A DNA stretch of 9,239 nt. Source: Planctomicrobium sp. (GTDB taxonomy: Bacteria; Planctomycetota; Planctomycetia; Planctomycetales; Planctomycetaceae). The position numbers were made by a program, and so were the translations under genes. The stretch covers positions 1-9,239 of the forward strand of contig JAJDEL010000487.1 in the NCBI GenBank assembly GCA_029259835.1, read 5' to 3'. Shown one piece after another: positions 1 through 6,746 of this stretch (position 1 is the first letter of the stretch; the number at the start of each line of letters is the position of its first letter). A model generated the notes under the pieces. It was not told the origin of the DNA and searched no databases. It was given only the letters and a program-made list of their open reading frames with translations.

Positions 1-111
1 GTTGGTCATGCCACTCGACTCATTCTCGAGAACTAATCGCCCCCGAACTCCCATTTTGCGCAACTCATCATTAATCGTGCAATACTCCTCTTGACGTGAC
101 GATAAGCGTGC
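1..111 (-). other. Possible 5' fragment of a minus-strand gene running off the left edge
   Basis: One minus-strand frame is open from just after a TGA (complement of 112-114) to the left edge, 37 codons. It reads like protein, with stretches such as RQEEYCTINDELRKMGVRG and RLVLENESSGMTN. There is a purine-rich AAGAGGAG within it, but no ATG directly after that; the first in-frame ATG is at 54, a TTG lies a few codons earlier. It may be the start of a gene, or the remnant of a decayed one. I do not recognise the family. Most of it is outside the window, so this is a weak call. Confidence 0.22.
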
Positions 112-138
112 TCAAAGCGCAATAGCTGAATCCATCCT

Positions 139-177
139 GTCTAACCTTGGCTTCGCCGCCTTAGCCCCTTGTTAGTT
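139..177 (+). repeat. attC-like imperfect inverted repeat upstream of the TIR gene
   Basis: GTCTAAC (139-145) fits the R'' core consensus RYYYAAC of integron attC sites. GTTAGTT (171-177) resembles the R' core GTTRRRY with one mismatch. The CTAAC and GTTAG parts are perfect complements, and a second inner pair GGCT (149-152) / AGCC (163-166) gives a two-stem layout. The total of about 39 nt is shorter than the usual attC minimum of roughly 55-60 nt, and no integrase or second site is visible. It could equally be an unrelated small hairpin. Confidence 0.25.
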
Positions 178-212
178 GCATTACATTGTATTATGTCATA
201 CCGTTTTGGTGG

Positions 213-228
213 GTGGTCAACTGACCAC
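213..228. repeat. Perfect 7-bp inverted repeat, possible operator
   Basis: GTGGTCA and TGACCAC are perfect inverted copies separated by AC. The element lies 37 nt upstream of the chosen ATG (266) of the TIR gene. Its position and symmetry suit a repressor or activator site. A TATTAT hexamer at 189-194 just upstream could be a -10 element, but I see no good -35 at the right distance. A regulatory role is inference. Confidence 0.3.
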
Positions 229-265
229 GTCTGAGTTCACTAGGCTGAATAACGGGGTCTCACGA

Positions 266-1303
266 ATGTCAACCACGCAGGATTCACCAACAGTATTCAT
301 TAGTCATCGTCACGACGACAAAGTCATCGCTGACGCCCTACGCGAAGCAATCATGGATTGGAGTAGTGACGAGATAACAGTCATTCAGTCCTCACATGAT
401 AAAAGTGGTCCACGAATCGGCAAGCCTTTGATTCCAGAATTGATGGACAATCTTGGCGGTGCGAATGTAGTCATTCTGGTGTACACGGTCGACGATGCAG
501 ATTGGACATATTGCATGTTTGAATGTGGCGTCGCAACGGACCCGAAGACCGAAGAGACATCCATCGTCGTGCTGCAGTGCGCCGAGGACGTTCCAGCACC
601 GCTGAGTGAACTGTTGCACGTCAAACCTGACAACGATTCTATCCGTCAGTTTACCCAGGAGTTTCATAAGGATCCTGAATTCTTCCCTCGACTTGGGCAC
701 GCATTTTCGAAAGATGTCAGCGATGAAACGCTAAAGAAACGCAGCGATGCGCTTTTCGAGGCTTTGGACAAAAAAGTTCCAGGGCGAATTCGCAGAGAAA
801 AACGTCGATGGCACTACATGGATCTCGCGATGCAGCTGGATGCCAACGAGATCAGCGGCATCCGGGACTGCAGTTCAGATCAAGAGGCACTCAATCTGAC
901 ACAGGATGCTGTGGAGGAGAAGTGCTTTGTGAAAGAAGGCTCACCGCAACTTTTTCCACATTTTGGGTTTAACAGCTATCAGGAGGACCTGAAGATTGTT
1001 GACTTGTACAGGAGGTGGGAGGAAGATCCGAAGTTGAAGATTAAGCACAACTGGTTGTCATCTGTCTGCTGGCAGATCATGCTGATCGTTCGCAATAAAC
1101 CATCTGACGACCTTTCCGTGGCTTTCAACAGCCTGAGTGATCGGAACCGCTGGTACATTCCTGTTGTGAACCGCTGTAGTGTTGGAGCGGACGGGCAGGA
1201 TCTATTCTTCCGAGTAGAACTCTATCGCGTCACACCGGCCGGTGACTGCCTCCGTGTCTACAATCCTGAATCAGGCCGCTGCGTCAAAAATAGGACAAGA
1301 TAA
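266..1303 (+). CDS. TIR-domain protein with an unrecognised C-terminal domain, putative NAD-consuming or signalling effector
   Basis: 345 aa from the ATG at 266; the frame is also open from a TTG at 176, but those 30 extra codons do not look conserved and overlap the attC-like element. No strong ribosome site precedes either start. Residues about 8-125 form a TIR fold: VFISHRHDDK (10-19) is the first-strand box, SGPRIGKPL (47-55) sits in the BB-loop region, ANVVILVYT (66-74) is a buried strand, and W80-x5-E86-CGVA matches the motif that carries the catalytic glutamate in NAD-cleaving TIR proteins. Residues about 170-345 show no domain I know, but contain conserved-looking stretches (WLSSVCWQIMLIVRN, RWYIPVVNR). 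No signal peptide or membrane helix is seen. Bacterial TIR proteins often act in anti-phage defence by depleting NAD+ or making cyclic ADP-ribose signals; here the C-terminus could be the sensor. Convergent with the GntP gene and apparently monocistronic. TIR call fairly sure, role inferred. Confidence 0.75.
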   Translation: MSTTQDSPTVFISHRHDDKVIADALREAIMDWSSDEITVIQSSHDKSGPRIGKPLIPELMDNLGGANVVILVYTVDDADWTYCMFECGVATDPKTEETSIVVLQCAEDVPAPLSELLHVKPDNDSIRQFTQEFHKDPEFFPRLGHAFSKDVSDETLKKRSDALFEALDKKVPGRIRREKRRWHYMDLAMQLDANEISGIRDCSSDQEALNLTQDAVEEKCFVKEGSPQLFPHFGFNSYQEDLKIVDLYRRWEEDPKLKIKHNWLSSVCWQIMLIVRNKPSDDLSVAFNSLSDRNRWYIPVVNRCSVGADGQDLFFRVELYRVTPAGDCLRVYNPESGRCVKNRTR

Positions 1304-1370
1304 ACGGATTGACATCAACGCAAGCCACCAGGGGTGTCCCACGTGTCACCGAACGCTGGATGGTCGATGA

Positions 1371-3074
1371 CTAAAAATTCGGATAAACAGTCAGCCCGAT
1401 CAGAACGACGATTAACCCGACGATTCCCATGCAGGTTGTCATGGGGGTGATGTATTTGAGGCCTTCGCTTTCGGTCATGCCGCTCATTTTTGTGATCACC
1501 CAGAAGCCGCTGTCGTTCATCCAGGCAATTGGTTTGGAACCGCAGCCGATCGCAGCGGCAAGGTAGAATGGTTCGAACGGCAGGTTTCCGTCCCGAGCAA
1601 TTCCGGACATAATTCCGACCGACGTAATCATCGCCACGGTTGCTGACCCCTGAGCAGTACGAATTGCTGTTGTAATCAAAAACGCCAGAGAGCAAATGAC
1701 ATGCGGGGATGCCTGTGGTAGATCCTGAATAAGACCGGCGACGCCTGTCTGTCGCAGGACTTGACCGAAGGCTCCGCCAGCGGCGGTGATCAGAATAATG
1801 ACTCCGCCGCTTGCCAATGCCGATTGTACAGAGACGGAGAGTTCCTGAAACGACCTTTTCTTCTGGCGAATCAGAGTCGCCATTGCAATGATTGCGGAGA
1901 GAATCAGGGCGATGTTTTTGTCACCAAGTGTGGCAATCACGCGCCGGGTCGTGTCGCTGATTTCGACTGGAAAACTTTTGTGACCAACAATCGTATTGAG
2001 AGAAATCAAGGCGACGGGCAAGACGATTGGCAACACACTCACGGTAAACGAAGGCAATTCACTTTCGTCGACTTGCATTGCCTCTTCCAGATCGGCAAGC
2101 GAAAAATCGGGCGACTCTCGCAACGGAAGCTCAGTACGTCTATTTACGATGACCGCGTAGCAATACCCAAAAGCGGCTGAAAACAGACCGACGATCATTC
2201 CACCGAGAATCATCACTCCCAGATCAACACCAAGTTCTTCCGCAACAATCAATGGTCCCGGTGTTGGTGGAACGAGTGAATGCGCCATGGTTGCACCACA
2301 AACAATCGTCAGAACGTAGAGGATGTAATTTTTCCCTGTGCGCAGGCGCATCGCTTTCCCCAACGGGATCATCAGGTAAAAAACCGTGTCGAAAAAGACT
2401 GGAATCCCCAGAAAGAAGCCACTCGTCATAAACGCTGCCGGAGCGGATTTCTCTCCAAACCGAGCTAACGCCGTTCGCACGATGCGGTCCGCGGCACCGC
2501 TATCGAGAAGACACTTTCCAATAATCGCTGCCATGGCAATGAGGATGCCAATTTTCACGCAGGTGCCTCCGAACCCGCTGGCAACTCTCGGACCAATCGT
2601 TGCATTCGCCGCCTTGCGTGCTGATTTGAGAGACAACGAGTGAATCGCCCTCAACGACATGGGCGAGGTGATCGCAGAACTCGCTTCTCCATCTTCGATT
2701 TCAGCCAGCGCCCAATTCATTTCCCCGGAAGAGTCGTGATCAACAAACTTCATCACCCGCAAGCTTGCAATCTCTTTGTACCTCTTTGAATCGGAGTCGA
2801 GATCCAGCAGCACATATTGCATCCCCGGTTTTACATCAGAGTGCTTGTCTGCGTGGATGAGAACGTTTTGCACATCATCCATTTGAAGCTGAACATCGAA
2901 CGAGACGTCCTCGATCTGGTAGCGTTCCAACGCGGCTGATGGAGTCAAGACGGCGACAATGAATGCCGCAGAAATTAACGCGAGAAACGCATGCAGTCGC
3001 AGGGCCAAGATCGATCCAACAACGACAACAACCCCTGCAAGGAGGATAAAAACAATTCCCCAGGTCGAATCCAT
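1371..3074 (-). CDS. GntP-family permease (gluconate/organic acid:H+ symporter type) with an extra inserted segment
   Basis: 567 aa, about 120 longer than the usual 440-450 aa of the GntP family. Residues 6-25 and 27-45 are two membrane helices; RLHAFLALISAAF matches the family's second-helix signature. The conserved core resumes near residue 165 with GFGGTCVKIGILI, IIGKCLLDSGAADRI, GFFLGIPVFFDTVFYLMIPL, HSLVPPTPGPL and, near the C-terminus, RTAQGSATVAMITS and KPIAWMNDSGFWVITKMSG, all typical of gluconate permeases. Roughly 12 membrane segments in total. Known members import gluconate or related sugar acids with protons across the inner membrane; the substrate here cannot be read from sequence. 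Residues about 53-145 are a hydrophilic insertion rich in short beta-like strands. The ATG at 3074 has only a weak AGAG upstream. No sugar-acid catabolic genes are adjacent. Family assignment is firm, substrate unknown. Confidence 0.93.
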   Translation of the reverse strand: MDSTWGIVFILLAGVVVVVGSILALRLHAFLALISAAFIVAVLTPSAALERYQIEDVSFDVQLQMDDVQNVLIHADKHSDVKPGMQYVLLDLDSDSKRYKEIASLRVMKFVDHDSSGEMNWALAEIEDGEASSAITSPMSLRAIHSLSLKSARKAANATIGPRVASGFGGTCVKIGILIAMAAIIGKCLLDSGAADRIVRTALARFGEKSAPAAFMTSGFFLGIPVFFDTVFYLMIPLGKAMRLRTGKNYILYVLTIVCGATMAHSLVPPTPGPLIVAEELGVDLGVMILGGMIVGLFSAAFGYCYAVIVNRRTELPLRESPDFSLADLEEAMQVDESELPSFTVSVLPIVLPVALISLNTIVGHKSFPVEISDTTRRVIATLGDKNIALILSAIIAMATLIRQKKRSFQELSVSVQSALASGGVIILITAAGGAFGQVLRQTGVAGLIQDLPQASPHVICSLAFLITTAIRTAQGSATVAMITSVGIMSGIARDGNLPFEPFYLAAAIGCGSKPIAWMNDSGFWVITKMSGMTESEGLKYITPMTTCMGIVGLIVVLIGLTVYPNF

Positions 3075-3237
3075 ATGTCGAGACTCTTTTTTGATATCAA
3101 TAGGCGCTGATCAAAAGAGCATCGTAGCGACTCGACCCACAATGTGAAATGACTTCGCCGAAGCCAAAAGAAACGGCCTCGTGAACAATCGCTTCATCAT
3201 TAAAGGGATAAGCCTGAGAAATGTTCAGCAAGCATTT

Positions 3238-4122
3238 TCATCTGACGAAAACTGCGTAGTAGCAAATTCCCATACAAGCGCAGAAGATACCAGCCTTAAG
3301 CCAGAGAGGTAGATTCTCGAGAGTCACCTCTTGCGGTTGCGTTTGAAATTGAACCGGCTGCGGGACTGCGACCGGCTGCCCACCCGGAACGTTCTGCTGA
3401 CGGCCCACAACAGGCTGAGCTTGTTGACCTGCTGCAGGGTTGATTCCAGGGTTTGCTGCAAGAGCGGCGGGATTGATATCAGCCGAATTCGCTGCCTGCA
3501 TCTTGGGTTTCATCTCTGCGGCATCGGGCTCTGAGTTATCCCACAAGATTCCACAATGTGGGCACTTTTGACCGGAATCACTTTTAACAGTGACTTGCTT
3601 AAAACAATTGCCACACACGACAGTCACCGTTGCACCAGGCGGAGCAGGTTTGCCGTCGGCTGGTCGCATGACCTTCAAGTCTGAAGAGTTCTCGCCTAAT
3701 GGAGGATTCAGTGCGGCTTTCGCAAGTTCTGCCTGCCGGAATTCAACAATATTGGAAATTGGCAATCCAGGTGTCTCTGAAACCTTTGTCAGAAATTTTT
3801 CGGCGTCTTCCTCATCCGTCCATTTTAGATCGGCATCCAATATGTTGAAAAATTTCAGCTTTTCTAATTCGTATTCAATGCCATCGGGATTCCGAAACCG
3901 CCCCTTATCCGGAACGATTAATACCGCACTACTGGAGAGAGACTTCATCTCACCACGGATGACTGCTCCCAGCTTCGATCTCGCGATCACCCGAACAGCA
4001 GGAACAAAGATCAGCTTATGTTCCTCAACCGAATTGTTTTCTTCGTCCGCCCGAGAACTTCCGACAACTCCGAAAGTCACTGCGATACCAAGCAGTGTTA
4101 AAGGAAAAATTGATTTGCCCAT
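3238..4122 (-). CDS. Exported, C-terminally anchored zinc-ribbon protein of unknown function
   Basis: 294 aa from the ATG at 4122, chosen because AGAGGA lies 7 nt upstream and a signal peptide then begins at residue 1; an in-frame ATG at 4152 would add 10 residues. Residues 1-25 form a signal peptide with likely cleavage after SSRA. Residues 30-150 are a mixed domain with an LIFVPAVRVIARS strand and WTDEEDAEKFL, unrecognised. Cys170-x2-Cys173-x13-Cys187-x2-Cys190 is a zinc ribbon or rubredoxin-like knuckle. Residues 200-265 are a Pro/Gln/Ala-rich linker with two INPAA copies. Residues about 272-292 are a hydrophobic helix followed by VFVR, likely a membrane anchor. This predicts an envelope protein facing out of the cytoplasm. 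A promoter lies about 50 nt upstream. I do not recognise the family. Confidence 0.8.
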   Translation of the reverse strand: MGKSIFPLTLLGIAVTFGVVGSSRADEENNSVEEHKLIFVPAVRVIARSKLGAVIRGEMKSLSSSAVLIVPDKGRFRNPDGIEYELEKLKFFNILDADLKWTDEEDAEKFLTKVSETPGLPISNIVEFRQAELAKAALNPPLGENSSDLKVMRPADGKPAPPGATVTVVCGNCFKQVTVKSDSGQKCPHCGILWDNSEPDAAEMKPKMQAANSADINPAALAANPGINPAAGQQAQPVVGRQQNVPGGQPVAVPQPVQFQTQPQEVTLENLPLWLKAGIFCACMGICYYAVFVR

Positions 4123-4172
4123 GATTTTGTCCTCTGTCTGTGCATTGCACAAAATTCGCTTTCACGTGTAAG

Positions 4173-4202
4173 AGTATAGCCTCTTCCCTAAGCCAATATC
4201 AA
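4173..4202 (-). promoter_or_regulatory. Sigma70-like promoter for the zinc-ribbon gene
   Basis: On the minus strand TTGATA (complement of 4197-4202, 5/6 match to TTGACA) is followed after 18 nt by TATACT (complement of 4173-4178, 5/6 match to TATAAT). Transcription would start near 4166, leaving a leader of about 45 nt before the ATG at 4122. Matches to both boxes at workable spacing make it the best promoter in the window; planctomycete promoters are poorly characterised, so it is a prediction. Confidence 0.5.
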
Positions 4203-4494
4203 CAGTTATACGAACGAAAGTTTGTTGAGTAAACAGGCGAATTGCTCTTTTTTCCTATTGCCTCGAATTGCAAGTTCTTTCGTTGATGGGAATTTTTTCT
4301 TGGGTCGTTTATGATTGATTCGTGAATTCCCACTCAAAATGGACAGATCACGCCCCAAAAAGTTCCAGGATTCTTACGAAATTCATTCGTGAAGGTTGTT
4401 ACAAAAATTGACTCCGCCGTTGTGACCACCAGGGAAACAAGCCCTCAGGCACAATTGGAATGGTGTCTCATAGATTGCGGAAGGTGCCCCTGAA
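4203..4494. other. AT-rich divergent intergenic spacer with inverted repeats
   Basis: No plausible gene is seen here between the minus-strand zinc-ribbon gene and the plus-strand phosphatase gene. Two perfect 8-bp inverted pairs occur: AACGAAAG (4213-4220) with CTTTCGTT (4277-4284), and TGGGAATT (4287-4294) with AATTCCCA (4325-4332). TATGAT at 4310-4315 resembles a -10 box for the phosphatase gene but lacks a fitting -35. The AT-rich composition may by itself explain some of the symmetry. Confidence 0.4.
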
Positions 4495-5760
4495 GTGTTC
4501 TGGGAGCAAAATGTCCAAGTTGCTGTTGAATCTCATATTGGCTTGCGTCGCAAGAACAATGAGGACTCTTCGTGCTATCAGCTCTGCCAGGGTGAAGAAC
4601 AATGGCAGCAGAGGGGACACCTCTTCGTCGTGGCAGACGGAATGGGAGGGCATGCTGTCGGGGAGCTTGCGAGCCGAATCGCGGTCGAAACTCTCCCACA
4701 CACGTTTTTCAAAACAACTGAGAAGGACGTCCGTAGCACTCTTCAGGAATCAGTCACCGCTGCGAACGAAGCGATCTACCAACGTGGCAGCACGAATGCA
4801 GATTTTTTACACATGGGAACGACTTGCACCTCGCTCACGCTCTGTCATCGCGGGGCGATCGTTGCCCATGTCGGAGATAGCAGGGCTTATCGGGTGCGTC
4901 GAGACCGCATCGATCAACTGACCTTCGACCACAGTCTTGAATGGGAACTTGAGCGACGTCACCAATCTCTGGCAGGCGTCGTCGACATGAGCAAACATCG
5001 CAATATCATCACACGCTCATTGGGACCAGAACCTAATGTGGAAGTGGATGTCGAAGGTCCCTATCCGGTCATTCCAGGAGACACATTCATCCTCTGTTCG
5101 GATGGACTTTCGAATCAGGTCAGCAATGAAGAAATGGGGGCGATCGTTCGAGAACTTCCGCCTGCAAAAGCAGCGAAGTTACTCATTCACCTAGCAAATA
5201 TTCGCGGCGGTCCTGACAACTCCACAGTCATTGTTGTACGAGTTGGCGATCTTCCGGCAAATGTTCAACCGACTTATGTGGAGGAAGAAATAGACACCAC
5301 GCATGACCTTGGCTGGTCGTGGTTCATTGGATTTTCAGTCGCCGCGTTATCTCTTGTGGCTGGTGTCTCCATGTTACTCATGGGACATCCTGTGAAAGGT
5401 AGCATTTTGACTGTTCTTGCAGTATTCGGGTTTATTGCAATGGCAATTGGAGTCGCACGACGACAGAAACTCATACGTGATCATCAAGGTGACGAATCGA
5501 AAACACAATTCCTTCGACCACACCGAACCGCAGTCAGTCTTGATTCAAAAAGTCTGTTTGAAAAGCTCTCTACCATCGAAGCAGATGTTCGTCGCGCAGC
5601 CCAGGAAGATGGATGGTCTGTGAGTTGGAAGGAGCATCAAGATGCCATTGGCGCGGCAGAACAGGCAGTTAAAGAAAAGCGTTTCTCGCGAGGCATTCGG
5701 AATCTTTCCAGCGCGATCGGTGAAATCATGGATGAGCATCCAATTCGAAACGGCACGTAA
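4495..5760 (+). CDS. PP2C-family Ser/Thr protein phosphatase with two C-terminal membrane helices
   Basis: 421 aa, cytosolic PP2C domain at residues 1-252. Every metal and catalytic motif is present: RRKNNEDS (18-25, E23/D24), VVADGMGGH (45-53, D48), MGTT (107-110), HVGDSRAY (125-132), ITRSLG (172-177), LCSDGL (200-205, D203) and GGPDNST (238-244, D241). Such enzymes remove phosphate from Ser/Thr using two or three Mn2+/Mg2+ ions and usually oppose Hanks-type kinases. Helices at about 276-296 and 302-321 anchor it in the membrane, and residues 330-421 form a second soluble tail, mostly helical (KSLFEKLSTIEADVRRAAQ), of unknown role. Start is GTG at 4495, with FWEQ directly after as in related proteins from memory; AAGG lies 10 nt upstream. 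No in-frame ATG precedes it after the TAG at 4471. No kinase gene is in the window. It ends 8 bp from the convergent WXG100-like gene. Confidence 0.95.
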   Translation: MFWEQNVQVAVESHIGLRRKNNEDSSCYQLCQGEEQWQQRGHLFVVADGMGGHAVGELASRIAVETLPHTFFKTTEKDVRSTLQESVTAANEAIYQRGSTNADFLHMGTTCTSLTLCHRGAIVAHVGDSRAYRVRRDRIDQLTFDHSLEWELERRHQSLAGVVDMSKHRNIITRSLGPEPNVEVDVEGPYPVIPGDTFILCSDGLSNQVSNEEMGAIVRELPPAKAAKLLIHLANIRGGPDNSTVIVVRVGDLPANVQPTYVEEEIDTTHDLGWSWFIGFSVAALSLVAGVSMLLMGHPVKGSILTVLAVFGFIAMAIGVARRQKLIRDHQGDESKTQFLRPHRTAVSLDSKSLFEKLSTIEADVRRAAQEDGWSVSWKEHQDAIGAAEQAVKEKRFSRGIRNLSSAIGEIMDEHPIRNGT

Positions 5761-5768
5761 GTCTCTAG

Positions 5769-5993
5769 TTATTCATTCAGCGCCCTGTTCGCTGCCAACA
5801 ACGTTGCTGACATTTGATCGATCACCGGCATCACCGCTGCCAATTCTTCCATGAGAGGAATGATTGCTTCCTCTTCAAACTGAGTCGCTTTCTGATCGAC
5901 CCACGATTCATGAACGGTTTGCCAAGCGAGACTGAGCTTTTGAGTCGCGTCTTTGAGTTGACCTGCTCCCGATTGCAAATTTCCAATAGGCAT
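5769..5993 (-). CDS. Small helical WXG100-like protein
   Basis: 74 aa, all helical by eye, no signal peptide or membrane helix. The centre holds W24 and W31-V-D33, followed by F39-E40 and IIPL (44-47). The W-x-D turn sits where WXG100/ESAT-6 proteins have W-x-G between two helices. WXG100 proteins are substrates or partners of type VII secretion; small planctomycete proteins with a W-x-D...FEE...PL pattern look familiar to me, but I cannot name a Pfam family. The ATG at 5993 follows the stop of the 168-aa gene by 2 nt, and AGGTGA inside the end of that gene is its ribosome site, so the two are one transcript and probably translated together. It ends 8 bp from the phosphatase gene. A true WXG100 relationship needs profile comparison. 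Confidence 0.7.
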   Translation of the reverse strand: MPIGNLQSGAGQLKDATQKLSLAWQTVHESWVDQKATQFEEEAIIPLMEELAAVMPVIDQMSATLLAANRALNE

Positions 5994-5995
5994 CG

Positions 5996-6502
5996 TTACT
6001 CACCTTTCTCGTTCTGGTTCATGGGTCTGGCAATTTCGGCATACGATTCAAGAATCGTAATCGCCTTCTCCAGAGAGACAACAGCTTTAGGAAGATCCCC
6101 ATCCAACATCGCTATGAGACCTCCGAAACGTCCGCGAAATTCATCTGCGTCATGATGAACCTGAATCGCCCAATGCTTGACGGCTTTCAATTGGTCGTGA
6201 CAGTGCTGCAACCGCCGTTTTGCCCTTGCTGATGCCTGCTTCTCTTCGATACACGCAGGTCGATGCCCCGCGACTGTCCGCATTCGGCAAGAATCCAGTT
6301 CAGACCGCGTTTGCGCGACCAAATCGTAGGCTCGCTTCATTTGTGCATTCCAATAGTGAGGGCGATCATGTTCAATCCATTCAAACGTTTTGCGCAACTC
6401 CATTGTCATCGATTGAATCGCCAGTGAAGCGTCTTCAATGAAGACGATCAGCGAAGAACGAAACTCTATCAATGCGTCAATACTACGAATGTTGGCGGAC
6501 AT
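5996..6502 (-). CDS. Conserved helical, coiled-coil-rich protein, first gene of a two-gene unit
   Basis: 168 aa with no signal peptide or membrane segment. It is rich in charged helices: residues 1-60 (IRSIDALIEFR, TMELRKTFEWIEHDRPHYW), 60-115 (a likely coiled coil containing HRPACIEEKQA, 80-90), and 120-160 (GDLPKAVVSLEKAITILESY). WIEHDRPHYW (42-51) and HRPACIEEKQA look like conserved signatures. The ATG at 6502 is preceded by GAGGGTGAG in the leader. Its pairing with the WXG100-like 74-aa gene, only 2 nt away, suggests the two proteins bind each other or act in one complex, perhaps as chaperone or scaffold. That is inference; I do not recognise a named family. Confidence 0.75.
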   Translation of the reverse strand: MSANIRSIDALIEFRSSLIVFIEDASLAIQSMTMELRKTFEWIEHDRPHYWNAQMKRAYDLVAQTRSELDSCRMRTVAGHRPACIEEKQASARAKRRLQHCHDQLKAVKHWAIQVHHDADEFRGRFGGLIAMLDGDLPKAVVSLEKAITILESYAEIARPMNQNEKGE

Positions 6503-6667
6503 CTCACCCTCTTCAATGCTGGTTCAATTGACTCTCAGCTTATCAGATTGAAACGTAAAAACAGCCATGGATTCAACATTCTTGGAACGCAGATAGCCCG
6601 CGAAGTTTGCATCTCCGCATCCGGCGGAATACGCTTCTCGTTTTAGAACGTGTTTGAAATACCTGAG

Positions 6668-6738
6668 CCGAACGCGCTTGCGTCGGGCAATTCGCGAGAA
6701 AACGTGACTCCCGCAAGGCCCGTGGCTAGCGCCATCGG
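6668..6738. repeat. Two GC-rich hairpins, REP-like intergenic repeat
   Basis: Hairpin 1 (6668-6686) pairs CCGA/TCGG and CGC/GCG with a bulged A and loop GCTT. Hairpin 2 (6720-6738) pairs CCG/CGG and TGGC/GCCA with a bulged T and loop TAGC. Both stand out from the surrounding composition. They resemble short GC-rich palindromes I remember as frequent between planctomycete genes, so they may be copies of a dispersed repeat. Hairpin 2 ends 8 nt before the GTG of the next gene and could hinder ribosome access. Confidence 0.45.
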
Positions 6739-6746
6739 CTCATAAG

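Noticed and set aside
176..265. TTG start at 176 for the TIR gene
   Set aside because: It overlaps the attC-like element, has no ribosome site, and adds residues unlike a TIR N-terminus; the ATG at 266 starts 9 residues before the first TIR strand.
1304..1370. Possible terminator between the convergent TIR and GntP genes
   Set aside because: Only an interrupted CCACCAG/CTGGATGG stem with a long loop and no T-run is present, so it does not qualify as an intrinsic terminator.
1761..2180. 139-codon plus-strand frame inside the GntP gene
   Set aside because: It is antisense to conserved permease membrane segments and encodes no recognisable domain.
3590..4171. 193-codon open frame on the plus strand
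   Set aside because: It lies antisense to the zinc-ribbon gene, which has a signal peptide, ribosome site, cysteine motif and promoter; the antisense product has no recognisable domain.
4460..4921. 153-codon plus-strand frame overlapping the phosphatase start
   Set aside because: It overlaps conserved PP2C catalytic motifs in another frame and gives an Arg/Ser-rich, low-quality protein typical of a shadow frame.
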